Of a DNA stretch of 7,978 bases, positions 1 through 6,521 are shown in pieces (positions within the stretch are counted from its first letter, which is position 1; each line of letters opens with the position of its first letter). The notes beneath the pieces are model-generated. The model ran no database searches and was not told the origin of the DNA. It was given only the letters and a program-made list of their open reading frames with translations. The stretch is taken from positions 1-7,978 of the forward strand of contig CABVBB010000079.1 in NCBI GenBank assembly GCA_902496505.1, given 5' to 3'. Source of the DNA: an uncultured Peptococcaceae bacterium (GTDB lineage Bacteria; Bacillota; Peptococcia; Peptococcales; Peptococcaceae). A program made the translations under genes and the position numbers.

Positions 1-1869
1 ATGGCGGCTATCCTCAATATGGGCACCAATTTTATTTTTGGTGAGATCTCTTTTGTGTCCAAATCTATCGCAGTGGTTTTGCAGCTGGCTTTGGCGCTGG
101 ACTACGCTATCATTCTCTGTCATCGTTATACGGAGGAACGGGCGCTCTTGGCGCCGCGGGAGGCGGTCATCGCAGCGCTGAGCAAGGCACTGCCGGAAAT
201 CAGCGGCAGCAGTCTGACCACGATATCGGGGCTGGCGGCCATGACGTTCATGCATTTCCGCATCGGTTATGATATGGGCATCGTGCTGATCAAGGCCATC
301 TTTTTCAGTCTGCTGTCGGTGTTCACGCTGATGCCGGGGCTGCTGCTTTTATTCAGCCCGCTCATCGATAAGACCCATCACCGCAGTTTTGTGCCCAAGA
401 TCGATCTGTGGGGCAAATGGGTGATCAAGTCGCGCTATGTGGTGCCGCCGATCTTTCTGGTGGTGCTTTTGGGGGCGTTTTTGCTGTCCAATCATTGCCC
501 GTATGTCTATGGCTACAGCACTTTGTCCACGGTGAAGCAAAATGACAATCAGATCGCTGAGGCCAAGATCGCGGCGGATTTCGGCAGGACCAACAGCATG
601 GCGCTCTTGGTGCCGGCTGGGGATTATAAGGCAGAGGAAAGATTGATCGCGAAGCTTAGTGATCAGCCGGAGATCGCCTCCATCACTGCGCTGGCCAATA
701 TCACCGCGCTGGATGACTATGTGCTGACGGATTTTTTGACGCCAAGGCAGTTTTCGGAACTGACGGAACTGGATATCGAGGTGGCGCGGCTGTTGTACTC
801 AGCTTATGCGGCCAATGAGGATTCTTACGGCCAGATCGTCAGCGGCATCGATCAATACGGCGTACCGCTGGTGGATATGTTCATGTTCCTCTACGATCAG
901 AATCAGCAGGGCTATATCGCCTTGAATGGGGAGCTCAGCGACGAATTGGAGACGATGCACGGGGAATTGGTGGATGCCAAGGCTCAGCTGGCGGGCGAGC
1001 ATTACAGCCGCATGGTGCTGGAACTGGATCTGCCGGAGGAAAGTGCAGAGACGTTTGCTTTTTTGGACACGCTGCACACCATCGCCGCCAGTGAATATCC
1101 GGAGAAGGTCTACTTGGTGGGCGAATCGACTAAGGATCATGATCTGTCGCAGTCTTTTGAGATGGATAACATCCTCATCAGCATCCTCTCGGTGGTCTTT
1201 GTCATCATCGTGCTGCTCTTCACCTTCAAATCGGTGGGACTGCCGCTGCTTTTGATCGTGGTTATCCAGGGCAGCATCTGGATGAATTTCTCTTTTCCCT
1301 ATTTGACGCAGACCAATCTCTTTTTCATCAGCTATTTGGTGGTCAGCGCCATCCAGATGGGCGCCAATATCGACTATGCCATCGTCATTACCAATCGCTA
1401 CACGGTGCTGAAACGGGAAATGCCCATCAAGGAAGCCATGATGCTGGCGCTCAATCAAGCGTTTCCCACCATCGTGACCTCGGGCACCATGCTGGCATCA
1501 GCGGGCGTATTGATCGGGCGGCTGTCGTCTGACCCGACGATCTCCTCTATAGGCACTTGTCTGGGACGCGGCACGCTGATCTCGATCCTCTTGGTCATGG
1601 GCGTGCTGCCGCAGATACTTTTACTGGGCGATACCATTATCGAGCGGACGTATTTCACATTGAAACGGCCGGTGCATGTGCAGGCGTATACAGGTAACTT
1701 GCGTATCAATGGCCGGGTGCGGGGCTATGTGTCGGGCATGGTGGATGCAGAGCTGCATGGCGTGCTGCACGGTACGATGAACGCAGCGGTAGAGACAGGG
1801 GCGATCGAGCAGCTGGCAGAGGAAGCAGAGCAAAAGGAGGCGGCAGCAGATGAAGAGATGGAAAGTTAA
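1..1869 (+). CDS. MMPL/RND-family membrane exporter, N-terminus outside window
   Basis: A proton-driven inner-membrane exporter of the MMPL branch of the RND superfamily, which usually moves lipids, hydrophobic compounds or envelope precursors; the substrate cannot be read from sequence. The 622 visible residues start inside the first MMPL repeat: a membrane helix with D34-Y35, more helices to about residue 165, an extracellular loop of roughly 220 residues, then a second six-helix block with D458-Y459. The two Asp-Tyr pairs match the proton-relay positions in TM4 and TM10 of MmpL proteins. TM1, the first extracellular loop and neighbouring helices are missing, so the ATG at base 1 is an internal Met and the gene continues upstream. 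The cytoplasmic tail after about residue 545 is unusual: residues 565-596 carry short Gly-spaced beta-type repeats resembling a bactofilin-like solenoid, followed by an acidic Glu/Ala-rich end. The stop overlaps the next gene by 20 bases, implying co-translation with the GLUG protein. Confidence 0.9.
   Translation: MAAILNMGTNFIFGEISFVSKSIAVVLQLALALDYAIILCHRYTEERALLAPREAVIAALSKALPEISGSSLTTISGLAAMTFMHFRIGYDMGIVLIKAIFFSLLSVFTLMPGLLLLFSPLIDKTHHRSFVPKIDLWGKWVIKSRYVVPPIFLVVLLGAFLLSNHCPYVYGYSTLSTVKQNDNQIAEAKIAADFGRTNSMALLVPAGDYKAEERLIAKLSDQPEIASITALANITALDDYVLTDFLTPRQFSELTELDIEVARLLYSAYAANEDSYGQIVSGIDQYGVPLVDMFMFLYDQNQQGYIALNGELSDELETMHGELVDAKAQLAGEHYSRMVLELDLPEESAETFAFLDTLHTIAASEYPEKVYLVGESTKDHDLSQSFEMDNILISILSVVFVIIVLLFTFKSVGLPLLLIVVIQGSIWMNFSFPYLTQTNLFFISYLVVSAIQMGANIDYAIVITNRYTVLKREMPIKEAMMLALNQAFPTIVTSGTMLASAGVLIGRLSSDPTISSIGTCLGRGTLISILLVMGVLPQILLLGDTIIERTYFTLKRPVHVQAYTGNLRINGRVRGYVSGMVDAELHGVLHGTMNAAVETGAIEQLAEEAEQKEAAADEEMES
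1832..1840 (+). promoter_or_regulatory. Ribosome binding site inside the MMPL gene
   Basis: AAAAGGAGG lies 9 bases before the ATG at 1850, within the last codons of the MMPL gene. It fixes the start of the GLUG protein and indicates translational coupling between the two. Confidence 0.8.
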
Positions 1870-4612
1870 GAGCGCGGCTTGGCTGCTGCTGGTCAGCCTC
1901 TGCCTGGGGCTGCTGCCAATAGGGCAGGCGCAGGCGGCAAAGACGCAGGTCATCGTGATCCATGATGCAGAGGAATTGGCCGAATTGGCGCAGCTGTGCA
2001 CGCTGGACAGCTGGTCTCGGGATAAGTGTGTGCAGCTATCGGGCAATATCAACGTAGCAGGGCAGGATTTTCACGGTATCCCCACCTTTGGCGGTGTATT
2101 CGACGGCTGCGGCTATGCGGTGACGGGGCTGGCGCTGGCGGCAGATGATCCGGTGCAGGGCTTGTTCCGCTATGTGCAGCCGGGCGCGACGGTGCAGAAT
2201 GTCACGGTGTACGGCACCATCACGGCGGCGGGCGCCAATAATACCTTCGGCGGGATCGCAGGCGTGAATCGCGGTACGATCCGTGCCTGCCGCTTCCGGG
2301 GCTCTATCCGCGGTGAAAGCGTGGTGGGCGGCATCACAGGCATCAATGATACCAGCGGTCAGGTGAGCGGCTGTCTGGCCGAAGGGGTGTTCCTAGCGGA
2401 AAAATACGCCGGCGGCATTGCGGGGAAAAACTTTGGTCAGATCACGAGCTGCACCAACAGCGGCAGTGTCAATATTTCTGCCAGCGAGCGGCGGCTGAAG
2501 ATCGAGGATATCAGCGTGGAGCAGCTGGTGACCAGCGAGCAGCTGACGCAGAGCAAGACCAGCGACCTGCGGGGACACACGGACAGCGGCGGTATTGCTG
2601 GGTATTCCACGGGCATTTTGGACAACTGCGTCAATCACGGCGCGGTAGGCTATCAGCACATGGGCTACAATATCGGCGGCATCGTGGGGCGGCAGTCCGG
2701 CTATCTGCGGGAGTGCACCAATGACGGCCGCATCCTGGGCCGCAAAGATGTAGGCGGCATCGTAGGCCAGATGGAGCCCTACATCATCCTGCGGGACGCG
2801 GACGATGTGCTCAGCCAGCTGGAAAAGGAGCTGGTGAGGCTCAACGCGCTGGTCGATCAGACGCTGGATGATGTGGATGGGACCAATGTGATCCTCTCGG
2901 CGCGGATGGATCAGCTGTCCGAATACACTGGCGCGGCGCAGGAAAGCTCCCATCAGCTGGTGGATCAGACCATCGATTTCGTGGATGACAATGTGGCTCA
3001 GCTGAACACGTTGAGCGCCACCATCAGCCATACATTAGAACAGGCAGAGCCTATCACAGCAGATCTGCGCCGCTTCACGGAGCAGATGGGCCAGGCGGCG
3101 GACGATCTGAGCGCGGGACTGTCTGATCTCAAGGACGCTATGGACAGCACTGGTACGACCTTTTATCAGCTGGAGCAGGCGATGGATGAGCTACAGAGCG
3201 CTGTGCGCGCGGCCGAGCGGGCTTTGGAGCGGATCGATACAGCGCTGCAGCTCGTCAAGGAAGCGTTGACCTCGGGCGATCAGGAGCTCATCGACCAGGC
3301 GCTGGGCGAGCTCAAGAGCGGTATCTTGCAGCTGAGTCAGGCGGTGACGGATGCTGGAACGGCTGCTGGCAAGCTCAGCGAAGCTTTGCAGGGCGTCGAG
3401 GATTGGGGCGGCCTGCTGGAAAAACGGGAGGAGATCTTGGCCGCAGCAAGCGAGCTGAGCCGATCGCTCACCAGCGCTGGAGAATCGCTGGGGCAGATCA
3501 CCACGGCTGTGGATACGCTGCTGGGGCAGGTGGATTGGCAGACCATGCGGGAAGCGGCGGAGGAAGCCTATCGGGCGCTGGGCGAGCTGCGCAGAGCGGC
3601 AGACCGAGTAGAGGCGAGCTTTGACGCGCTCAGCCGTGCTATGGTCAGCGCAGAAGCGGCGTCTGCCGATTTCTCCCGGGCGGCAGGGCACCTCAGCCAG
3701 GCTATGGCCACGCTGAGCCAAGGGGCGGACAATATGAGCAGTGCGCTGCGCAAATTGGAGACGCTGACAGCTGAGCTGGCTGCGCAAGAACCTGTGCAGC
3801 TGAGCGATCTGGGCGGTGCTTACCGCGAGAGCAGCAATCAGCTCTACGCTGCACTGAGCGGCATCGCTGAGCAGATGGAAGCGCTGGGCGATGAGGTGAG
3901 CACCCAGGCTTCTGCGGTGACTGCTGATCTGCGGGCGGTGAATGATCAGTTCAATGTAGTGATGCTGCTCGTGATCGATGCCCTATCATTGGAGCAGAGC
4001 GATCTGAGCGAACTGGTGGAGGATACGTCGGATGAGGACATCAGCCAGACCACTCAAGGCAAGGTGCAGGCTTCTGTCAATCACGGCACGGTGCAGGCCG
4101 ATATCAATGTGGGCGGTATCGCAGGATCGATGGCGATCGAATACGATCTGGACCCCGAGGATGATCGAGCCAGCGGCAAACGCTCGCTCAACACCCGCTA
4201 TGAGACCAAGGCTGTGGTGCAGGCTTGCGTGAGCGACGGACAGATCACGGCTAAGAAAAACTGCGTCGGCGCGATCGTGGGCCGCATGGATCTGGGCACG
4301 GTCATCGACAGCGTGGGCTATGGCGAATTGGCAAGCGAGAGCGGCGATTATGTAGGCGGGATCGCTGGTCTCTCGACGGCTACTGTGCGCAAATGTTTTG
4401 CCCGCTGTACGCTCTCTGGCCGAGACTATGTAGGCGGTATCGCCGGGCAAAAATATCCGCGGCTGCTACACGCTGGTGGATATCGCAGAAGCCAGCGGCA
4501 GTATGGGCGCTGTTGCCGGCGAGCGCATCACAGAGACGGGCGTGCGGGACAATTATTTCGTGGACCGCGGCTGGGCAGGCATCGGAGGCATCAGCTACAG
4601 CGGCCTGGCTGA
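1850..4612 (+). CDS. GLUG-repeat surface protein with long helical domain (N-terminal part of a frameshifted gene)
   Basis: Probably an extracellular, membrane-tethered partner of the upstream MMPL exporter; molecular role unknown. In order: signal peptide (residues 1 to about 29, ending in an AQA region), an N-terminal beta region, GLUG-type repeats (GGIAG/GGIVG motifs) from about 134 to 307, a low-glycine, Gln/Ala/Leu/Asp-rich helical segment from about 316 to 735 with coiled-coil character, then more GLUG repeats (GGIAG at 755-759, 836-840, 862-866). After G866 the reading changes abruptly to Arg/His-rich sequence and stops at 4612, whereas another frame continues the domain (see the 4476-5324 entry). 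The true frame ends around base 4445-4453, so residues after about 868 are not real. Removing one base restores a product of about 1157 aa. The start is supported by AAAAGGAGG with 9-base spacing. GLUG repeats occur in surface proteins and IgA peptidases, but no peptidase motif is visible here. Confidence 0.8.
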   Translation: MKRWKVKSAAWLLLVSLCLGLLPIGQAQAAKTQVIVIHDAEELAELAQLCTLDSWSRDKCVQLSGNINVAGQDFHGIPTFGGVFDGCGYAVTGLALAADDPVQGLFRYVQPGATVQNVTVYGTITAAGANNTFGGIAGVNRGTIRACRFRGSIRGESVVGGITGINDTSGQVSGCLAEGVFLAEKYAGGIAGKNFGQITSCTNSGSVNISASERRLKIEDISVEQLVTSEQLTQSKTSDLRGHTDSGGIAGYSTGILDNCVNHGAVGYQHMGYNIGGIVGRQSGYLRECTNDGRILGRKDVGGIVGQMEPYIILRDADDVLSQLEKELVRLNALVDQTLDDVDGTNVILSARMDQLSEYTGAAQESSHQLVDQTIDFVDDNVAQLNTLSATISHTLEQAEPITADLRRFTEQMGQAADDLSAGLSDLKDAMDSTGTTFYQLEQAMDELQSAVRAAERALERIDTALQLVKEALTSGDQELIDQALGELKSGILQLSQAVTDAGTAAGKLSEALQGVEDWGGLLEKREEILAAASELSRSLTSAGESLGQITTAVDTLLGQVDWQTMREAAEEAYRALGELRRAADRVEASFDALSRAMVSAEAASADFSRAAGHLSQAMATLSQGADNMSSALRKLETLTAELAAQEPVQLSDLGGAYRESSNQLYAALSGIAEQMEALGDEVSTQASAVTADLRAVNDQFNVVMLLVIDALSLEQSDLSELVEDTSDEDISQTTQGKVQASVNHGTVQADINVGGIAGSMAIEYDLDPEDDRASGKRSLNTRYETKAVVQACVSDGQITAKKNCVGAIVGRMDLGTVIDSVGYGELASESGDYVGGIAGLSTATVRKCFARCTLSGRDYVGGIAGQKYPRLLHAGGYRRSQRQYGRCCRRAHHRDGRAGQLFRGPRLGRHRRHQLQRPG

Positions 4613-5324
4613 ACCCTTGAGCTACGCCCAATTATGCCAAGTGCCAGGACTGCCAGAGGGCTTTGGCGATCTGACACTGACCTTTATGGCGGACGGTCAG
4701 GTGCTGGAGACGGTGCCCTTTGCTTACGGAGCAGACCTGTCGGCATTGGTATTGCCGACTATTCCGGAAAAAGAGGGCTATTACAGTTATTGGCCGGACT
4801 TCGACTACAGCAGCGTTACCTTCAGCGCCGTGCTGGAGGCCGTATATGCGCCGTGGATCACCGTGCTGGACAGTGTGGAGCAAAGTGACGCTGGCTTGCC
4901 TTTGGCGCTGGCAGAAGGGCATTATGACGGTGAGGCGCTGCTGCACGTCACGGCGCAAGGCCCCGCATTTGCCGCCGACGATACGGCGGTCACGCAGACG
5001 GTGTGGACGCTGACACTGGAAAATGCGGCGCCCTCTGCAAATGGGCAATGTGCGGTACGTCTCCTTGCCCCTGCGGAAAAAGGCCGCGTGACGCTGTGGC
5101 GCTGGCAGGCGGACGGTTGGCAGCCAGTGGAATATGAGCGCAACGGCCATTATCTTTTGACCACTATGCCCGCGGAGGGCGCGAGCTTCTGCCTGGTGAC
5201 CGCGCCGAGAGCGGGCGCATTGTGGCTGCTCTTGGGTCTAGTCGGTGCAATGGTGATCCTCGCGGCGCTCATTTGGCGCAAGATACGCAGGCATAAGGCA
5301 AACGCCGCGCAAGAGGAAGCCTGA
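4476..5324 (+). CDS. C-terminal part of the frameshifted GLUG protein, with membrane anchor
   Basis: This frame continues the protein that begins at 1850. It is open upstream of the nominal GTG at 4476: bases 4452-4475 already read NIRGCYTL in frame, a typical continuation after a GGIAG motif. No ribosome site precedes the GTG, so independent initiation is unlikely. In order: a last GLUG-like turn (GSMGAVAGE), a linker, a beta domain starting LTLTFMADGQVLE that resembles InlB/Listeria-Bacteroides-type repeats (about 70 residues), a second beta-rich extracellular domain, then one hydrophobic segment (GALWLLLGLVGAMVILAALI) followed by a basic stop-transfer (WRKIRRHK) and a short cytoplasmic tail. 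This topology anchors the whole protein to the membrane with its repeats outside. If the frameshift is real, the cell would make a secreted N-terminal part without its anchor. Confidence 0.75.
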   Translation: MDIAEASGSMGAVAGERITETGVRDNYFVDRGWAGIGGISYSGLAEPLSYAQLCQVPGLPEGFGDLTLTFMADGQVLETVPFAYGADLSALVLPTIPEKEGYYSYWPDFDYSSVTFSAVLEAVYAPWITVLDSVEQSDAGLPLALAEGHYDGEALLHVTAQGPAFAADDTAVTQTVWTLTLENAAPSANGQCAVRLLAPAEKGRVTLWRWQADGWQPVEYERNGHYLLTTMPAEGASFCLVTAPRAGALWLLLGLVGAMVILAALIWRKIRRHKANAAQEEA

Positions 5325-5348
5325 AAAGTGCAGGCCAACGGGCGCAGA

Positions 5349-5395
5349 AAAGGCAGCCTGCTGAATGATCGTTTATCATTCGGATGGCTGCCTTT
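5349..5395. terminator. Bidirectional hairpin terminator between convergent genes
   Basis: A perfect 10-bp outer stem (AAAGGCAGCC, 5349-5358, with GGCTGCCTTT, 5386-5395) encloses a second 7-bp stem (GAATGAT with ATCATTC, loop 5370-5374). It sits 25 bases after the GLUG gene stop and 9 bases beyond the stop of the minus-strand gene, so it can serve both. The T-tracts are short (3-4), so it relies on the long stem. Confidence 0.75.
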
Positions 5396-5403
5396 ATGAG
5401 GGC

Positions 5404-5946
5404 TTAATCACCAAGCAATTTTTTGAGTTCCTCGAGATCGACGTCACAGAGGGCTGCGGTCTCTTCTAAGGTCAGTCCTCTGTGCTGGATGGCCGCTTTG
5501 ATGTGCTTGGCAAAGAATTCCTCAAAGCTCTCGTCCTCGTCAAAATAGTCGATGAAAAGAGTCATGATCACGCCGCCTTCAGGGTCAGGCTCAAAAAGCA
5601 CATTGCGTACTTTGGAGGGGATCTCCTCTAGAAAGAACAGATCTTCAGCGGTGCAGAATTCGAAAAAGTAGGGCATGGACAATTTGATCTTGGCGCCGAA
5701 GGTCTCGTAATCTACAATGCCATAGATATGGCCGTGATGTTCTTGGGCAAATTCATCACAGCGTTTGAGCAGATACTCATAGTTGCGCTTGTCCATGGGG
5801 ACGATGTGCTTGGGGGCTATCTTGTCATAAAGCCGATAGACACTCATAAAATCCAAGCCGTCGTCGCTGGACTCAAATAATTTGATAAGTTTCTCGGATG
5901 GTTCGATCCTGGGCTGAGTGTAGTCTTTTTCGTAAATGTCATTCAT
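5404..5946 (-). CDS. Hypothetical protein, 180 aa, with HTH-like C-terminus
   Basis: I do not recognise this family. The 180-residue product is soluble, acidic and has no signal peptide or membrane segment. The first 40 residues are polar; the middle (about 40-140) alternates predicted helices and strands. The last 30 residues (HRGLTLEETAALCDVDLEELKKLLGD) read like the two final helices of a compact helix-turn-helix, a short tail also common at the end of Rpn-type PD-(D/E)XK proteins; I see no nuclease motif here. The start ATG at 5944-5946 follows AGGGAGGT with about 6 bases spacing. It faces the GLUG gene and shares its terminator. Upstream lies a 300-base leader with terminator-like hairpins, so transcription may be attenuated. 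Real gene status is well supported by length, ribosome site and amino-acid make-up; function is unknown. Confidence 0.8.
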   Translation of the reverse strand: MNDIYEKDYTQPRIEPSEKLIKLFESSDDGLDFMSVYRLYDKIAPKHIVPMDKRNYEYLLKRCDEFAQEHHGHIYGIVDYETFGAKIKLSMPYFFEFCTAEDLFFLEEIPSKVRNVLFEPDPEGGVIMTLFIDYFDEDESFEEFFAKHIKAAIQHRGLTLEETAALCDVDLEELKKLLGD

Positions 5947-5983
5947 GTCGTGACCTCCCTATAGGTTGGGTATAGTGGATATG

Positions 5984-6023
5984 AAAAAGGACAGATATCA
6001 TCATGGTGACAATATCCGTCCTT
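5984..6023 (-). terminator. Terminator-like hairpin in the leader (possible attenuator)
   Basis: Read on the minus strand, AAGGACGGATAT (6023-6012) pairs with ATATCTGTCCTT (5998-5987), 12 bp with one G-U pair and a 13-base loop, followed by a run of five T. It ends about 38 bases before the ATG of the 180-aa gene, so it would cut transcripts short unless opened. On the plus strand the T-tract is poor. Confidence 0.6.
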
Positions 6024-6175
6024 CCTCTGGTGAAGCTTTGGCAAGATTTGGGGTCGTTCATTGCCGATCCTCCTTTGGAAAAAAATCGAGGCGTGCCGGC
6101 GTACTGCCGCTCTATTCCTCAAAAGACAGCCCGGCCGATGGATGCCACCGGCCATAGGGCTCCTTTTAAGGAAAC

Positions 6176-6224
6176 AAAAAACGCGGAATCAAGGCATGGC
6201 TAATCATTAGCTCCTCAACCCGCG
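6176..6224 (-). terminator. Terminator-like extended hairpin, minus strand
   Basis: On the minus strand CGCGG (6224-6220) pairs with CCGCG (6186-6182), an imperfect middle helix follows, and GCTA/TAGC closes the tip around 6199-6211; six T follow at 6181-6176. It would end any short minus-strand RNA that began near the ATTATAAT at 6284-6291, about 100 nt in length. Alternatively it is the first of several attenuators before the 180-aa gene. Confidence 0.5.
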
Positions 6225-6262
6225 CAGTGCATGCTTGTTTCGTCCCCTCCCGAGAAATGCGC

Positions 6263-6291
6263 TTGCAATAGGAACGTAATCCTATTATAAT
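6263..6291 (+). promoter_or_regulatory. Sigma-A-type promoter, + strand
   Basis: TTGCAA (6263-6268) and a perfect TATAAT (6286-6291) are separated by 17 bases, the optimal spacing. The predicted transcription start is near 6298. No protein gene lies downstream on this strand; the next strong signal is the terminator at 6468-6515, which suggests the promoter drives a non-coding RNA. The TATAAT is part of the palindrome ATTATAAT (6284-6291), so a -10 box is present on both strands. Confidence 0.65.
6267..6286. repeat. Inverted repeat in promoter spacer, candidate operator
   Basis: AATAGGA (6267-6273) is repeated inverted as TCCTATT (6280-6286), 7 bp arms with a 6-base centre. The arms overlap the last bases of the -35 box and the first base of the -10 box, the position expected for a repressor that blocks RNA polymerase. 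The cognate regulator is not identifiable from this window. Confidence 0.5.
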
Positions 6292-6297
6292 GATTCC

Positions 6298-6515
6298 TAG
6301 GGAGGGAATGCGGCTTGAGGAAGGAGAGGGTAAAACCTGAGAGGCTCCTCATGTCAGCCGTTATGCTTGCTCCAACAAGTATAGCGGCCCCTTCCGATCT
6401 TATGTTTCCTTATGTTCATTTTAATGCCTAATTCGTAGATAAGCAAGAACTTTTTCGCCAAATCCATAAAAACGCTTCTCCTGTGAGCTTGGTGCCGCAG
6501 GAGAAGCGTTTTTTT
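6298..6515 (+). ncRNA. Candidate small structured RNA, about 215 nt, unknown family
   Basis: Bounded by the promoter at 6263-6291 and a strong terminator ending in seven T. The 5' half can fold compactly: GGAAGG (6319-6324) with CCTTCC (6390-6395) closes a multi-branch region; inside it, 6357-6369 pairs with 6376-6388 in a 13-bp stem (two G-U pairs, loop CTCCAA), and CTGAGAG around 6336 can pair with CTC/TCAG around 6348-6358. The 3' half (6397-6467) is AU-rich and contains CTTATGTT twice (6399-6406, 6409-6416). No open frame longer than a few codons fits; ATG at 6308 would encode only 10 residues. I compared it by eye with 6S, tmRNA, RNase P, SRP and the common riboswitch cores and saw no match. 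It may instead be an untranslated leader whose gene was lost. Confidence 0.45.
6468..6515. terminator. Strong bidirectional Rho-independent terminator
   Basis: CGCTTCTCCTG (6473-6483) pairs perfectly with CAGGAGAAGCG (6498-6508), loop of 14 bases. It is flanked by A5 on the left (6468-6472) and T7 on the right (6509-6515), which extend the stem and give U-tracts in both directions. It ends the DUF5131 gene (stop at 6522, minus strand) and also the candidate + strand RNA. Confidence 0.9.
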
Positions 6516-6521
6516 CGCGTG

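Larger units (their letters stand above)
5947..6262 (-). other. Hairpin-rich leader region upstream of the 180-aa gene
   Basis: No convincing conserved gene in this stretch. On the minus strand it carries three hairpins followed by U runs: 6224-6176 (U6), 6120-6079 (U7, GAGG/CCTC plus CGGC/GCCG with a large internal loop, the weakest) and 6023-5984 (U5). It also carries two overlapping small ORFs. One, 6155-5943 (70 aa), has AAAAGGAG 4 bases before its ATG, and its stop overlaps the ATG of the 180-aa gene as ATGA. The other, 6061-5939 (40 aa), has AAAGGAGG 7 bases before its ATG and ends 8 bases inside the 180-aa gene. Both have unremarkable composition and could be leader peptides or chance. 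No good minus-strand sigma-A promoter with both boxes was seen, although a perfect TATAAT exists at 6289-6284. Confidence 0.5.

Noticed and set aside
799..1458. Long open frame on the minus strand inside the MMPL gene
   Set aside because: Antisense shadow of a well-supported MMPL coding region; product is His/Asp/Gln-rich low-quality sequence with no family features.
2393..3031. Minus-strand open frame of 212 codons inside the GLUG gene
   Set aside because: Antisense shadow of GC-rich coding sequence; no ribosome site or recognisable domain, and the sense strand has a signal peptide and repeat motifs.
4445..4456. Programmed -1 ribosomal frameshift
   Set aside because: The required shift is +1 (or -2), no X-XXY-YYZ heptamer fits the zero frame here, and no downstream stimulatory structure stands out.
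4612..4612. Stop at 4610-4612 as the true end of the GLUG protein
   Set aside because: Residues after about 868 in that frame are Arg/His-rich and unlike the GLUG pattern, while the +1 frame continues it and supplies a membrane anchor.
5966..6203. Two small + strand open frames (63 and 66 codons)
   Set aside because: Both run through the minus-strand hairpins and lack ribosome sites; composition looks random.
6298..6515. 6S, tmRNA, RNase P or SRP RNA
   Set aside because: The 5' and 3' ends do not pair as in 6S RNA, and the conserved cores of tmRNA, RNase P and SRP RNA were not found by eye.
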